This document shows, in pieces, positions 10,558 through 19,243 of a stretch of 64,000 bases of DNA. A program made the translations under genes and the position numbers. The notes under the pieces are model-generated. The model searched no databases, had not been told where the DNA came from, and saw nothing but the letters and a program-made list of their open reading frames with translations. Origin of the DNA: Alphaproteobacteria bacterium (lineage in GTDB: Bacteria > Pseudomonadota > Alphaproteobacteria > Caulobacterales > Parvularculaceae); NCBI GenBank assembly GCA_016125455.1, contig WGLS01000030.1:54175-118174 (forward strand), read 5' to 3'. Every line of letters begins with the position of its first letter. Within the stretch, counting starts at the first letter, position 1.

Positions 10558-10634
10558 GGGCCTGTAGCTCAATTGGTTAGAGCTGGCGGCTCATAACCGC
10601 TAGGTTGGGGGTTCGAGTCCCTCCGGGCCCACCA
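10558..10634 (+). tRNA. tRNA with CAU anticodon, probably tRNA-Ile2 (lysidine-modified)
   Basis: A full 77-base cloverleaf with encoded CCA. The acceptor stem GGGCCTG pairs with CGGGCCC (one U-G pair), the D stem is GCTC/GAGC, the anticodon stem is GGCGG/CCGCT with loop CTCATAA, and the T arm contains GTTCGAGTC. The CAU anticodon could be elongator Met or Ile2. The C4-G69, U12-A23 and C29-G41 pairs reported as isoleucine identity elements in E. coli are all present, and the acceptor resembles tRNA-Ile(GAU). Ile2 is therefore preferred. It would decode AUA after TilS converts C34 to lysidine. It is not an initiator tRNA. Confidence 0.93.
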
Positions 10635-10962
10635 TCTTTGTTTGCGCGACGCCGCCCGCCAACCCATCGCGCGGGTTCCGGTTAAAGGCTTCGCCTTTCC
10701 TTTCACCATCATTTGATCTTGCAACACATCGCTCCACTGTCGTCTTCGGCTGGGTGTCCCGAAGCTGTGGCGTCCTGTCCGACGTCGGCCGGCGGCCTTG
10801 AGAGGCGGTCCCATAGCTCAACCGCAGACACATCGCGCGTCATTTCCCGTCGCTGTTGCCCTTTGGCGTAGAGGGACTGACGGCCAGCTTGCGCTGGCGA
10901 TTGGCGATGAGGGGCCTTGGCGGAGGCGACGCCCGCGCCGAAATCGCGATCTTGGCTTGGCG
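10635..10962. other. Intergenic region with no supported gene
   Basis: This 328-bp stretch lies between the tRNA and the 3' end of the minus-strand sulfatase gene. Open frames crossing it have no family features, and some run antisense through the tRNA. No clear hairpin with a T-run was seen. Confidence 0.6.
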
Positions 10963-12579
10963 TCAATCAGTCGGTTCCGGCGCGCGCTGCCGCTTGTACT
11001 CCCGGTACTGATCGAGTGATCCGAACGGCGGCACGTGATGAGGCATCAATGCGATCGTTGGCCCCATGGGAGCCGGCGTCGCCGGGAATGCGGCCTTCAG
11101 GCGCGCCTTCACGTCTTTATACGCCGGATCGCCCGCGAGGTTGCGCCATTCCTCAGGGTCTTCCGCCTCGTCGTACAGTTCCTCGGCGCCGTCGATGTAG
11201 TGAATATAACGGTAACGATCATCTCTTACGGCGTACTCGTCATAATCGTAGGTCGTGATTGCGGGCCGGTTCCATTCCGCCTCGGCGGACGCCATGAGCA
11301 GCGTCAGGCTCGACCCGTCCAGGCCGGCTCTCCCTGGCAGGCCGGCTAGCGTCGTCAGCGTCGGGAAGAGGTCGATCAGGGAGACCGGGCGGTCGATCCG
11401 CGCCGCGCGGGTTCCTTCGGGCAATGCGGCGCTCGCGCCCGCTGGCGCGTAAATGAACAACGGCACGCGGGCGACGTTCTCCCATAGGGCGAATTTCCGC
11501 CAGTGTTCTTTCTCGCCGAGCTGCCAGCCATGGTCCGACCAGACGACGACGATGGTGTTGTTGGCGTGGCTGCTGGCTTCAAGTCCTTTGAGCAACCTCC
11601 CGAGCAGGTCATCGGCGTAGGTGACCGATGCGAGATAGGCCTGCACCGCTTCGCGCCACTTGCCGGCCGCAACGATGTGACGGTGATAGTCGCCGCCGCG
11701 GCGCGCAAGGTCGACCCCGCGATCCGGGACATCGGCGAGGTCGTCCGGCATCGTGACTGGCAGCGCCACCTGATCAAGGGGGTGCATGTCGAAATACTTC
11801 GATGGCGCGTACCACGGCACGTGGGGACGATAGATGCCAACGGCCAGGAAGAACGGCTTGTCCCACGACCGTTCAAGCTGCCGGAGGGCCCAGGCGACCG
11901 ACTGGAAATCGCCGGTCTTCTCAGTCGGCAGGTCGAGCGGCGCCCAGTCGAAGTCGCGATACATGTTCGGGAATGCCGGCATGTTCACGGTCGCGCCGGG
12001 AGCCGGATAAAAATATGCCGGAAACGGTTCTTCCTTCGACGGATAATAATCGTCCCAGGACTCCGGGCTCGGCTGCCCATTGTGAAATATCTTGCCAGCG
12101 CCGCCGGTCCAGTAGCCATGCTGGCGGAAATAATCGGGCAGGAAAACCGGATCGACGAGAACGTCGCGCCATCGCTGGTAGTTCGAATACATGCCGGTCG
12201 AGTAGGTATGGCGCCCGGTCAGCAATGCGCTTCGCGAGGGGTTGCAAGCAGGGGAGGCGGCATAGGCCCTGGTGAATAGCGCAGCGCGATCCGCAAGCGC
12301 ATTCATGTTGGGGGTCTTGGCCTGCGGATGGCCGCCAAGCGGCTCGATCCAGTCATTGAGGTCGTCAATTGCGACGAAAAGTATGTTCGGCGGAGGTAGA
12401 TCGTCCGACTGCGCTGGATCGGCGGCGGCGAGGTCGCCTGCCGCAGGCTCCGCCGCTGCATGCTCGCCTGCATGAGCGAAGCCGGCAGAGCCGAGAAAGA
12501 GCACCAGCGCCAATCCGAGCGCGGCGGCAGGGACGCGCCACGGGCGGGATCGGCGGGCGACGCAAGGTGCGAGGTTCAT
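10963..12579 (-). CDS. Exported sulfatase, iduronate-2-sulfatase-like
   Basis: This predicted periplasmic sulfatase (538 residues from the ATG at 12579) would hydrolyse sulfate esters, probably on a glycan. A signal peptide (VPAAALGLALVLFLGSAG, ending near AHAGE) is followed by PNILFVAIDDLNDW, which supplies the metal-binding Asp pair (about residues 72-73). The sulfatase signature CNPSRSALLTGRH has the cysteine (residue 112) that must become formylglycine. KIFHNG and the DHGWQLGEKEHW segment match the iduronate-2-sulfatase/choline-sulfatase branch. GGAGA precedes the ATG at 12579; an upstream start at 12630 is possible. It is divergent from the amidohydrolase genes. Maturation would need the FGE-like protein at 54.0-55.0 kb or another maturase. 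Confidence 0.9.
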   Translation of the reverse strand: MNLAPCVARRSRPWRVPAAALGLALVLFLGSAGFAHAGEHAAAEPAAGDLAAADPAQSDDLPPPNILFVAIDDLNDWIEPLGGHPQAKTPNMNALADRAALFTRAYAASPACNPSRSALLTGRHTYSTGMYSNYQRWRDVLVDPVFLPDYFRQHGYWTGGAGKIFHNGQPSPESWDDYYPSKEEPFPAYFYPAPGATVNMPAFPNMYRDFDWAPLDLPTEKTGDFQSVAWALRQLERSWDKPFFLAVGIYRPHVPWYAPSKYFDMHPLDQVALPVTMPDDLADVPDRGVDLARRGGDYHRHIVAAGKWREAVQAYLASVTYADDLLGRLLKGLEASSHANNTIVVVWSDHGWQLGEKEHWRKFALWENVARVPLFIYAPAGASAALPEGTRAARIDRPVSLIDLFPTLTTLAGLPGRAGLDGSSLTLLMASAEAEWNRPAITTYDYDEYAVRDDRYRYIHYIDGAEELYDEAEDPEEWRNLAGDPAYKDVKARLKAAFPATPAPMGPTIALMPHHVPPFGSLDQYREYKRQRAPEPTD

Positions 12580-12942
12580 GCAAGTCTCCACAGCGGCGCG
12601 ATGACGCGACCTGAGGCGGCGCGCGAGCATCGAAGGCGCCTATTGTTCACCGGTGACCTGTCCGGCAACCTGACCCGGAACCTGTCAGCCAGGTCTCTGG
12701 CAAGGTGTGATGGACCGCGGCGGGCGCGCAAGCCGCTTGACCATATTTACCGCGCGCCTTGCGCTGCATCGCACTTTATTGCGCCGCCAGGTTTCCTGCT
12801 GTTTCTGGCGGTTGACGGCCCGAGCGACCCATCCCCCGAGGCGAAAAGAAAACCGCCAACATTGTAAGCGAAGATAGCCATGACATACTCTCGCGGCAGT
12901 TTTCCGACGACCGTAAGCGCCGAATCGACAGGGGCACACTTC
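12580..12942. other. Divergent control region, sulfatase / amidohydrolase
   Basis: This 363-bp gap between divergently transcribed genes should hold both promoters. It contains a 10-bp perfect palindrome, TCACCGGTGA, at 12647-12656, directly followed by three contiguous 12-bp imperfect repeats. No convincing -35/-10 pair was identified. Confidence 0.5.
12656..12691 (+). repeat. Three tandem imperfect 12-bp repeats beginning ACCTG
   Basis: The three units are contiguous: ACCTGTCCGGCA, ACCTGACCCGGA and ACCTGTCAGCCA. They sit in the divergent intergenic region next to a 10-bp palindrome. Regulator binding is possible but not shown. Confidence 0.6.
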
Positions 12943-14586
12943 ATGATTGAACGCAGCAGGACGCTAACACTTTTCTCGAGCTTCGCGGCCTTGCTCGCGG
13001 CCGCGGTTGCGCCGGCGGCGTACGCCCAGTCGCTTCCCGCGCCCGACCCGTTGCCAGCACGCGCGGAGGGAGAAGGGCCATACGCCCGGCTCGTGCTCCG
13101 CGGCGCTTACATGATCGACGGCGCCGGCGCGCCGACGCAAGGTCCGGTCGACATCGTCGTGGAGAACGACCGCATCGTCGAGGTGAAGGTCGTCGGCGCG
13201 CCGAAGCTTGCGATCGACGAAGCGCGGCGTCCGTCAACCGACGGCGCGGAAGTTCTCGACATTTCGGGCATGTACCTCATGCCGGGGTTTGTTGATACCC
13301 ACCTGCATCTCCACAACATGGAGAACGGCCAGAAGGTTCCGTCCGACTACGTTGCAAAGCTCTGGCTGTCGCATGGCGTGACCAGCGGGCGCACGGTCGG
13401 CTCCAACAATACCGCGTGGATGGTCGAAACTGCGCGCCGCAGCGCGGCCAACGAGATTACGGCGCCGCGCATGTACGTGTACCCGATGTTCAACAGCGGG
13501 TCCCTTGGCATTCCGCCTGCGACGACGCCTGAGGAGGCGCGGCTGCATATCCGAACAATGAAGGAAATGGGCGCCTCAGGCGTGAAGTTTATCGGTGCTC
13601 CAGCTGAACTTCTGTGGGCGGCGCTTGATGAGGCCGAAAAGGTCGGCCTCCGGTCAACCATGCACCACGCCCAGCTATCGGTCACCGACGCCAACGTGCT
13701 CGATACCTCCGGGCATGGCCTGAAGAGCATGGAGCACTGGTACGGGCTGCCTGAGGCGATGTTCGAGGACAAACGGTTGCAGCGCTATCCGAACGACTAT
13801 GTCTACCACAACGAACAACACCGATTTGCCGAAGCGGGGCGTCTCTGGCGTCAGGCGGCGGCCCCTGGCTCGGCGAAATGGAACGAGGTGATGACGACCC
13901 TCATCGATCGCGATTTCGGTCTGTCGCCGACCTTCACTGCCTATCTTACAAGCCGCGATTTCATGCGCATGAGCCGCGCGATCTGGCACGATGACTATAC
14001 TTTGCCGAGCCTCTGGGAGTGGTACCGCCCCAATCGAGATGCGCACGGATCATACTGGTTTGACTGGACGCTCGAGGATGAAGTCGACTGGAAAGAAAAC
14101 TACCGTCTCTGGATGCAGTTCGTGAACGAGTACAAGAATCGCGGCGGGCTCGTGTCAGTCGGTTCGGACGCTGGCTACATTTATAATCTTTACGGCTTCG
14201 GGTACGTGACGGAGATGGAGCTCTTGCGCGAGGCCGGCTTCTCTTCGCTGGAGGTGATCCGCGCGGCGACGCTCTCCGGCGCCCGCCAACTCGGGATCGA
14301 CGATGAGGTCGGCTCCGTCCAGGTCGGGAAGAAAGCCGATTTTGTCATTGTTGCGGAAAACCCGCTCGAGAATCTGCATGTTCTGCTCGGCACTGGAACG
14401 ATCCGACTGAACGATGACACGCGTGAAGTCGAGCGCGTCGGCGGCGTCAGATATGTCGTGAAGGACGGTATCGTCTATGACGCCCAGGCGTTGCGCGCCG
14501 ACATTCGCGACATGGTCGCGAAGGAGAAAGAAAAGCGCGGCATCCCGCGAGGGCCAATGCCGGTGGAAACTCTGAAGGCTGAGTAG
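12943..14586 (+). CDS. Exported amidohydrolase-superfamily protein
   Basis: The 547-residue product is a predicted periplasmic metal-dependent hydrolase of the amidohydrolase (imidazolonepropionase/prolidase-like) group. A signal peptide (LTLFSSFAALLAAAVAPAAYAQ) precedes the composite domain. The metal-binding motif DTHLHLH lies at about residues 117-123. Later His ligands are in MHHAQLS and the GHGLKSMEHW segment, and the catalytic Asp is in VSVGSDAGY (about residue 407). The C-terminal strand segment VGKKADFVIVAENPLEN is typical. The ATG at 12943 is preferred over 12880 because the signal peptide then begins at once (MIERSRT). The next gene, 66 bp downstream, also carries an amidohydrolase domain. 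The substrate is unknown. Confidence 0.86.
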   Translation: MIERSRTLTLFSSFAALLAAAVAPAAYAQSLPAPDPLPARAEGEGPYARLVLRGAYMIDGAGAPTQGPVDIVVENDRIVEVKVVGAPKLAIDEARRPSTDGAEVLDISGMYLMPGFVDTHLHLHNMENGQKVPSDYVAKLWLSHGVTSGRTVGSNNTAWMVETARRSAANEITAPRMYVYPMFNSGSLGIPPATTPEEARLHIRTMKEMGASGVKFIGAPAELLWAALDEAEKVGLRSTMHHAQLSVTDANVLDTSGHGLKSMEHWYGLPEAMFEDKRLQRYPNDYVYHNEQHRFAEAGRLWRQAAAPGSAKWNEVMTTLIDRDFGLSPTFTAYLTSRDFMRMSRAIWHDDYTLPSLWEWYRPNRDAHGSYWFDWTLEDEVDWKENYRLWMQFVNEYKNRGGLVSVGSDAGYIYNLYGFGYVTEMELLREAGFSSLEVIRAATLSGARQLGIDDEVGSVQVGKKADFVIVAENPLENLHVLLGTGTIRLNDDTREVERVGGVRYVVKDGIVYDAQALRADIRDMVAKEKEKRGIPRGPMPVETLKAE

Positions 14587-14652
14587 GCGCGCTCCGACGA
14601 GCCTGCGCGTCACCTACTCAGGCAACTACATTCAGCAACGAAAGGTGGCGTA

Positions 14653-17600
14653 ATGCTGCGATTGATTTTTTCCGCCATCCTGCTTGCCTCTGGCGCGGCG
14701 GCGGCCGCGACGCCGGACGAAACGGCGACGAAATGGGATGTCGCAGCGCCGCCGCTTGGCGACATGCGCGACGTAAAGATTGAGGTGTCCGAGGGCACCT
14801 GGATGAACATCGACGTCAGTCCGGACGGACGGTCAATTGTGTTTGATCTTCTCGGCGACATTTACGTCCTGCCAATGGCGGGCGGCGAAGCAACCTCCAT
14901 CGCCGATGGTCTGGCTTGGGATATGCAGCCCCGGTACTCGCCGGACGGGAAATCGATCGCGTTTACCTCCGACCGCGGCGGCGGCGACAATATCTGGGTA
15001 ATGAACGTCGACGGGTCGGACAAACGTCAGGTCACGAAGGAAACCTTCCGGTTGCTCAACAACCCGACCTGGTCAGCTGACGGCCGCTTCATCGCCGCGC
15101 GGAAGCATTTCACGACCCAGCGATCCCTGGGAGTTGGCGAAATCTGGCTTTATCACCTGTCGGGCGGCGACGGCGTGCAGCTCGTGGAGCGGCCGTCGGA
15201 ACGGCACCAGAAGGAGCTCGGCGAACCGATATTTTCGCGAGATGGGCGCTATATCTACTATTCCCAGGACATTACGCCCGGCGCGACGTTCATTTACGCG
15301 CAGGATTCCAATGCCGAGATCTTCGACATCAAGCGCTATGACATGACGACGGGCGAAGTTTCGACTGCGGTCTCCGGCGCCGGCGGGGCAGTGCGTCCCA
15401 CGCCATCGCCGGACGGCAAGCGGATCGCTTTCGTGCGGCGGGAGCGGATGCAGTCAAAGCTCTACGTCAAAGACCTGTCGACGGGCGCAGAGAGCGCAAT
15501 TTTTGACGATCTTGACCGCGACCTTCAGGAAATCTGGGCGGTGCACGGTGTTTATCCAAATATGGACTGGACGCCCGACAGCCGAGAAGTGGTCTTCTGG
15601 GCCGGCGGCAAGATTCGCCGAGTCAATGCGTCGACAGGCGCATCAACAATTGTTCCGTTTCGCGTGTCGTCGACCCGCGCCGTGGCCTCGGCGCCGCGCC
15701 CCGCAAAGGCCGTTGCGCCTGATACGTTCCGGACCAGGATGGTCAAGTTTGCAAGCCTGTCGCCCGGCGGCGAGACCGTCGTATTCGAGTCCCTGGGCAA
15801 GCTCTGGGTCAGGCAACTGCCGAATGGCGAGCCGCGGCGGCTAACGCGGCAAGCGGACGATTTTGAATTCTTTCCATCCTGGTCGCGTGATGGCTCCAGG
15901 ATCGTCTATACATCCTGGAACGACGAAGACCTCGCGACCGTGCGGATCGTCGCGGCGGCAGGCGGCGACGGGCGCGCGGTCACGACCGTTCCAGGGCACT
16001 ATCGGGCCCCCCGGTTTTCGCCCGATGGAGCCATGATCGTCTTTGAAAAGGGCGAAGGCGGCGGCATCGTCAACGATGACTATTCCGAAGATCCCGGCGT
16101 CTATCGCATGGCGTCAGCAGGCGGAGAGATGACGCTGGTCGCGAAATCCGGGGGGCGGCCGCACTTCGCCGCTGATCCCGACCGGATTTACATGACCGAA
16201 ACCGATGGCGACAAGGGGATGCTGGTCAGCGTCAATCTGAATGGCAACGAAAGGCGCGTGCATGCCGCCGGCGATCTTGTCACGGATTTCCAGGCTGCGC
16301 CGTCCGGCGACTATCTGGCTTTCCGGGAGAACTACAACGTTTACGCTATGCCGATGACGGCTGGCCCCCAGAAGGTTTCGGTCGGCCGGAAGGCGTCCGC
16401 GGCGCCTGTTGTCCGTGCGTCGAAACACGCCGGCGACTACATGAACTGGGCCGGCGATCGTCTCGCCTGGTCCATGGGGCCGACGCTTTTCAGCGCGTCG
16501 GTCGCGGACATGATCCCGGTAAAGCCGAAAGCCGCCAGCAAAGATGGCGAGAATGGCGAAGATGGCGTCGGCGCCGGATGGACGCCGCCCACGACCGGCA
16601 CGGACTTGTCGATGCAGGCGACGGCCGCCAAACCCACTGGCGTCGTCGCCATTACCGGCGCCCGCATTGTGACAATGGCGGACGTTGATGGCGGCATTAT
16701 CGACAATGGCACGCTCGTTATCCGCGGCGACCGCATCGCGGCGGTCGGCGCCGAACTTGCGCCGCCGGCAGGCGCCGTCATTATCGACGCAAAGGGCAAA
16801 ACGATCATCCCGGGGCTGATTGATGCCCATGCGCACGGGCCACAAGGTACCGGCGACATCATTCCGCAACAGAACTGGGAGGCTATGTCGACCCTGGCGC
16901 TTGGGGTTACCACGGTCCACGACCCGTCGAACCCGGCGAGTCACGTGTTCGCGGCAAGCGAATACCAGCGCGTTGGCGAAATTCCGTCGCCGCGCATCTT
17001 CTCGACGGGCGAAATCGTCTACGGCGCAAAGGCGCCCGGCTTCTACGCAATCGTAGATTCCTACGACGATGCGCTCGACCATGTCAGGCGGCTGAAGGCC
17101 GAGGGCGCCCATTCGATCAAGAACTATAACCAGCCAAGGCGCGATCAGCGCCAGCAGGTTATTGCGGCGGCCAAAGCGGAAAATCTTGAGGTGGTCGCGG
17201 AAGGCGGATCGCTGTTCCACATGGACATGGGGCTGATCCAGGACGGGATAACCTCGATCGAACACAATCTGCCGCAGGAACACCTTTACGAAGACGTTTT
17301 ACAACTGTGGTCGGGGTCGGACGCAGCCTACACGCCGACGCTCGTCGTCGCGTTCGGTGGCGTAAACGGCGATTCCTACTGGCGCGATCGCACCAATGTC
17401 TGGGAGCACCCGATCCTGTCGGCCCATGCGCCGCCCAGGGTTCTGCAGGCGTCGTCGGTCAGACGGCAGAAAGCGCCGGACGAGGACTATTACGACCAGG
17501 TCGCCGCGCGCGAAGCGAAGAAGCTCGCTAACCGCGGCGTGACGGTCTCGATCGGCGCCCACGGCCAGGAGGAGGGGCTGGCGGCGCACTGGGAGCTATG

Positions 17601-17889
17601 GTCGTTCGTCCGCGGCGGGATGAGTCCGGTTGAGGCGCTCATGACCGGCACAATCCGGCCGGCGCGCCATCTCGGATTCGACAAGGACCTTGGGTCGATC
17701 GAAGAGGGCAAACTCGCCGATCTCGTCATCCTGTCCGCGGATCCCACAGAAGACATTCGCAACTCGGACAAGATCGAGCAGGTGATGCTCGGCGGTCGGC
17801 TCTATGACGCCGCGACGCTGGATGAGATGAAAACCGGCGCGGCCAAGCGCAAGGACTATTGGTGGGAATCGCCGCCGCGGCGTCCATAG
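14653..17889 (+). CDS. TolB-like beta-propeller / amidohydrolase fusion, exported
   Basis: This large protein (1078 residues) has a signal peptide (residues 1-20, LIFSAILLASGAAAA). Repeated PD40/TolB-type propeller blades span about residues 45-600, with recurring S-P-D-G-(K/R) motifs such as SPDGRSIVF, SPDGKSIAF and SPDGKRIAF. A complete amidohydrolase domain spans about 660-1070, with GLIDAHAHG at about residue 722, IKNYNQ, SIEHNL and a late VSIGAHGQ in place of the usual catalytic-Asp segment. The architecture recurs in soil and marine bacteria, where propellers may gate access to a peptide-like substrate. AAAGG lies upstream of the ATG at 14653. It is probably co-transcribed with the preceding amidohydrolase. 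Confidence 0.88.
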   Translation: MLRLIFSAILLASGAAAAATPDETATKWDVAAPPLGDMRDVKIEVSEGTWMNIDVSPDGRSIVFDLLGDIYVLPMAGGEATSIADGLAWDMQPRYSPDGKSIAFTSDRGGGDNIWVMNVDGSDKRQVTKETFRLLNNPTWSADGRFIAARKHFTTQRSLGVGEIWLYHLSGGDGVQLVERPSERHQKELGEPIFSRDGRYIYYSQDITPGATFIYAQDSNAEIFDIKRYDMTTGEVSTAVSGAGGAVRPTPSPDGKRIAFVRRERMQSKLYVKDLSTGAESAIFDDLDRDLQEIWAVHGVYPNMDWTPDSREVVFWAGGKIRRVNASTGASTIVPFRVSSTRAVASAPRPAKAVAPDTFRTRMVKFASLSPGGETVVFESLGKLWVRQLPNGEPRRLTRQADDFEFFPSWSRDGSRIVYTSWNDEDLATVRIVAAAGGDGRAVTTVPGHYRAPRFSPDGAMIVFEKGEGGGIVNDDYSEDPGVYRMASAGGEMTLVAKSGGRPHFAADPDRIYMTETDGDKGMLVSVNLNGNERRVHAAGDLVTDFQAAPSGDYLAFRENYNVYAMPMTAGPQKVSVGRKASAAPVVRASKHAGDYMNWAGDRLAWSMGPTLFSASVADMIPVKPKAASKDGENGEDGVGAGWTPPTTGTDLSMQATAAKPTGVVAITGARIVTMADVDGGIIDNGTLVIRGDRIAAVGAELAPPAGAVIIDAKGKTIIPGLIDAHAHGPQGTGDIIPQQNWEAMSTLALGVTTVHDPSNPASHVFAASEYQRVGEIPSPRIFSTGEIVYGAKAPGFYAIVDSYDDALDHVRRLKAEGAHSIKNYNQPRRDQRQQVIAAAKAENLEVVAEGGSLFHMDMGLIQDGITSIEHNLPQEHLYEDVLQLWSGSDAAYTPTLVVAFGGVNGDSYWRDRTNVWEHPILSAHAPPRVLQASSVRRQKAPDEDYYDQVAAREAKKLANRGVTVSIGAHGQEEGLAAHWELWSFVRGGMSPVEALMTGTIRPARHLGFDKDLGSIEEGKLADLVILSADPTEDIRNSDKIEQVMLGGRLYDAATLDEMKTGAAKRKDYWWESPPRRP

Positions 17890-17904
17890 CGAGGCCGAAG
17901 AGCC

Positions 17905-18582
17905 TTAGTAGAAAGCAATCCAGCGACCGGCCGTGGCGGTCGCCAGCCATAAGGTGATCGAAAACGCCGCTGCGGCCGCTAGCAGCCTCTCGTCGTACGT
18001 CCACTGGTTGCGTTGACGCCATGCATGGGCGGCAAACGCCGCGACAAGCAACAGCAACGCCGTGCGGGCGAGGTTGTTCGACATGGCGATGAAGACAGCG
18101 AACCAGGACGCGCCGATGGCGATCCAGGTAGCGTAAGTTCGCACCCGCGCCCTGCCGCCCTTTTCGATCAAGGCGTTCCGTATCAAGACTGTAAAAAGGA
18201 TAGCGGACGCCAGCGACGCAATTTTGAACCAGTAGGGTGGGCTGTAGTAGAGCTTGCGGAGTTCGCCAAGCGCCAGAATCGCGCCGGACGCGATTGCGCA
18301 GATGAGGGCGGCGATGAAAATCGGCTGCACGGTTCGCTGAAGGGCCGCGGGCGGCCGCCCGATGAGACCGAGGCCGAGCAATCTGAGATCGACGATCAAT
18401 ACAGCGCCGCCGAGCGCCGCCAAGGCAAGCAGATGCGCTGCCCCCGCCCATGGCACGACGATGGACGACGCCTTCACCGCCATCGCCAACGCGGAGTCAT
18501 TCAGCGCGTCGAACGACGTAAGAATGTACTTGTCCGCAAGGGAACATTGATACTCGCCCTGCGCGTCTTCACAGGTTGCCAT
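17905..18582 (-). CDS. Polytopic membrane protein, DUF6644-like, copy 2 of the operon
   Basis: The 225-residue inner-membrane protein has about six hydrophobic segments. It shares with the upstream gene the motif H-x8-G-x4-VDLRLL-x-(L/I)-G (His in AAHLLALAALGG), so the two are tandem paralogues. This resembles the uncharacterised DUF6644-type family; the family name is from memory and was not searched. The start ATG at 18582 lies three bases after the upstream stop, so it is the last gene of a tight operon with a PQQ dehydrogenase and cytochrome. A role in electron transfer or anchoring of that system is inference. The conserved His could bind haem, but one His per protein is weak evidence. 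Confidence 0.75.
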   Translation of the reverse strand: MATCEDAQGEYQCSLADKYILTSFDALNDSALAMAVKASSIVVPWAGAAHLLALAALGGAVLIVDLRLLGLGLIGRPPAALQRTVQPIFIAALICAIASGAILALGELRKLYYSPPYWFKIASLASAILFTVLIRNALIEKGGRARVRTYATWIAIGASWFAVFIAMSNNLARTALLLLVAAFAAHAWRQRNQWTYDERLLAAAAAFSITLWLATATAGRWIAFY

Positions 18583-18585
18583 GGT

Positions 18586-19176
18586 CTACTCTCTTGCCGC
18601 GGCTTCGGCGACCGCTTCGGAGGAGCGGGGACAATCGGCGAATGCGCTCAATGCGCCGTCCGGGTTCAGCTTCGAACAGTCGTACCAGTCATAAGCGATC
18701 ATGCGGCCGGCGATAATGACGCTGACCCATGCGCAAAGCGAAATGACGGCGGACGCGCGCGCTGCAAACGGAGCTTTGCCGCTGGCCCATGCGGCCATGT
18801 CGGCTTCGGCCTTGCGATGAAAGTAGATAATGTTCGCAAGCGCCGCGCACAGGAGCAGGAGCTTCAGCCTGAAGAACACATTGTGATAATAGTGAAGCGG
18901 CTTTGCGTAGAGCAGCAGCAATCCGGTCGCGGCGAGAACGATGAAGCCGGCGACTGTCCACGGAAGTATGCGCCGTGTCATCTCGGATACCGGAATATCG
19001 CGAAACCCTATCGAGAGGAGCCGGAGGTCGACCATCATGATCGTGCCCGCGAACAGCATGATCGTGAGAACATGCGTCGCCTCGAGAATAGGCCAGACAT
19101 AGAGCGACTCGCGCAGGGCGATGCTCCACGACGTCTCGTTGAGTGCGGCGATCAGGTCTCTCATGCGTCGCGCCAT
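18586..19176 (-). CDS. Polytopic membrane protein, DUF6644-like, copy 1 of the operon
   Basis: The 196-residue membrane protein has four to five transmembrane segments and the same motif as the next gene (HVLTIMLFAGTIMMVDLRLL, His at about residue 35). It carries additional histidines around HYYHN and in YFHRKAE. It lies between the cytochrome gene (67 bp upstream) and its paralogue (three bases downstream). The start at 19176 has GAGG just upstream; 19164 is an alternative. The C-terminal tail (YDCSKLNPDGA..., two cysteines) may face the periplasm. Function is unknown. Context suggests it partners the periplasmic dehydrogenase. Confidence 0.75.
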   Translation of the reverse strand: MARRMRDLIAALNETSWSIALRESLYVWPILEATHVLTIMLFAGTIMMVDLRLLSIGFRDIPVSEMTRRILPWTVAGFIVLAATGLLLLYAKPLHYYHNVFFRLKLLLLCAALANIIYFHRKAEADMAAWASGKAPFAARASAVISLCAWVSVIIAGRMIAYDWYDCSKLNPDGALSAFADCPRSSEAVAEAAARE

Positions 19177-19243
19177 GCCTCGGCACGCTTGTCGCGCGAG
19201 CTCGCGATTGGCGCGTGACCGGCGAAAAGAAAGGGCGCGATCA

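Noticed and set aside
10569..10833. Minus-strand open frames across the CAU tRNA and its downstream flank
   Set aside because: Their ends are antisense translations of the tRNA (GLEPPT/NPQPSGYEPPALTN-type strings), a well-known annotation artefact.
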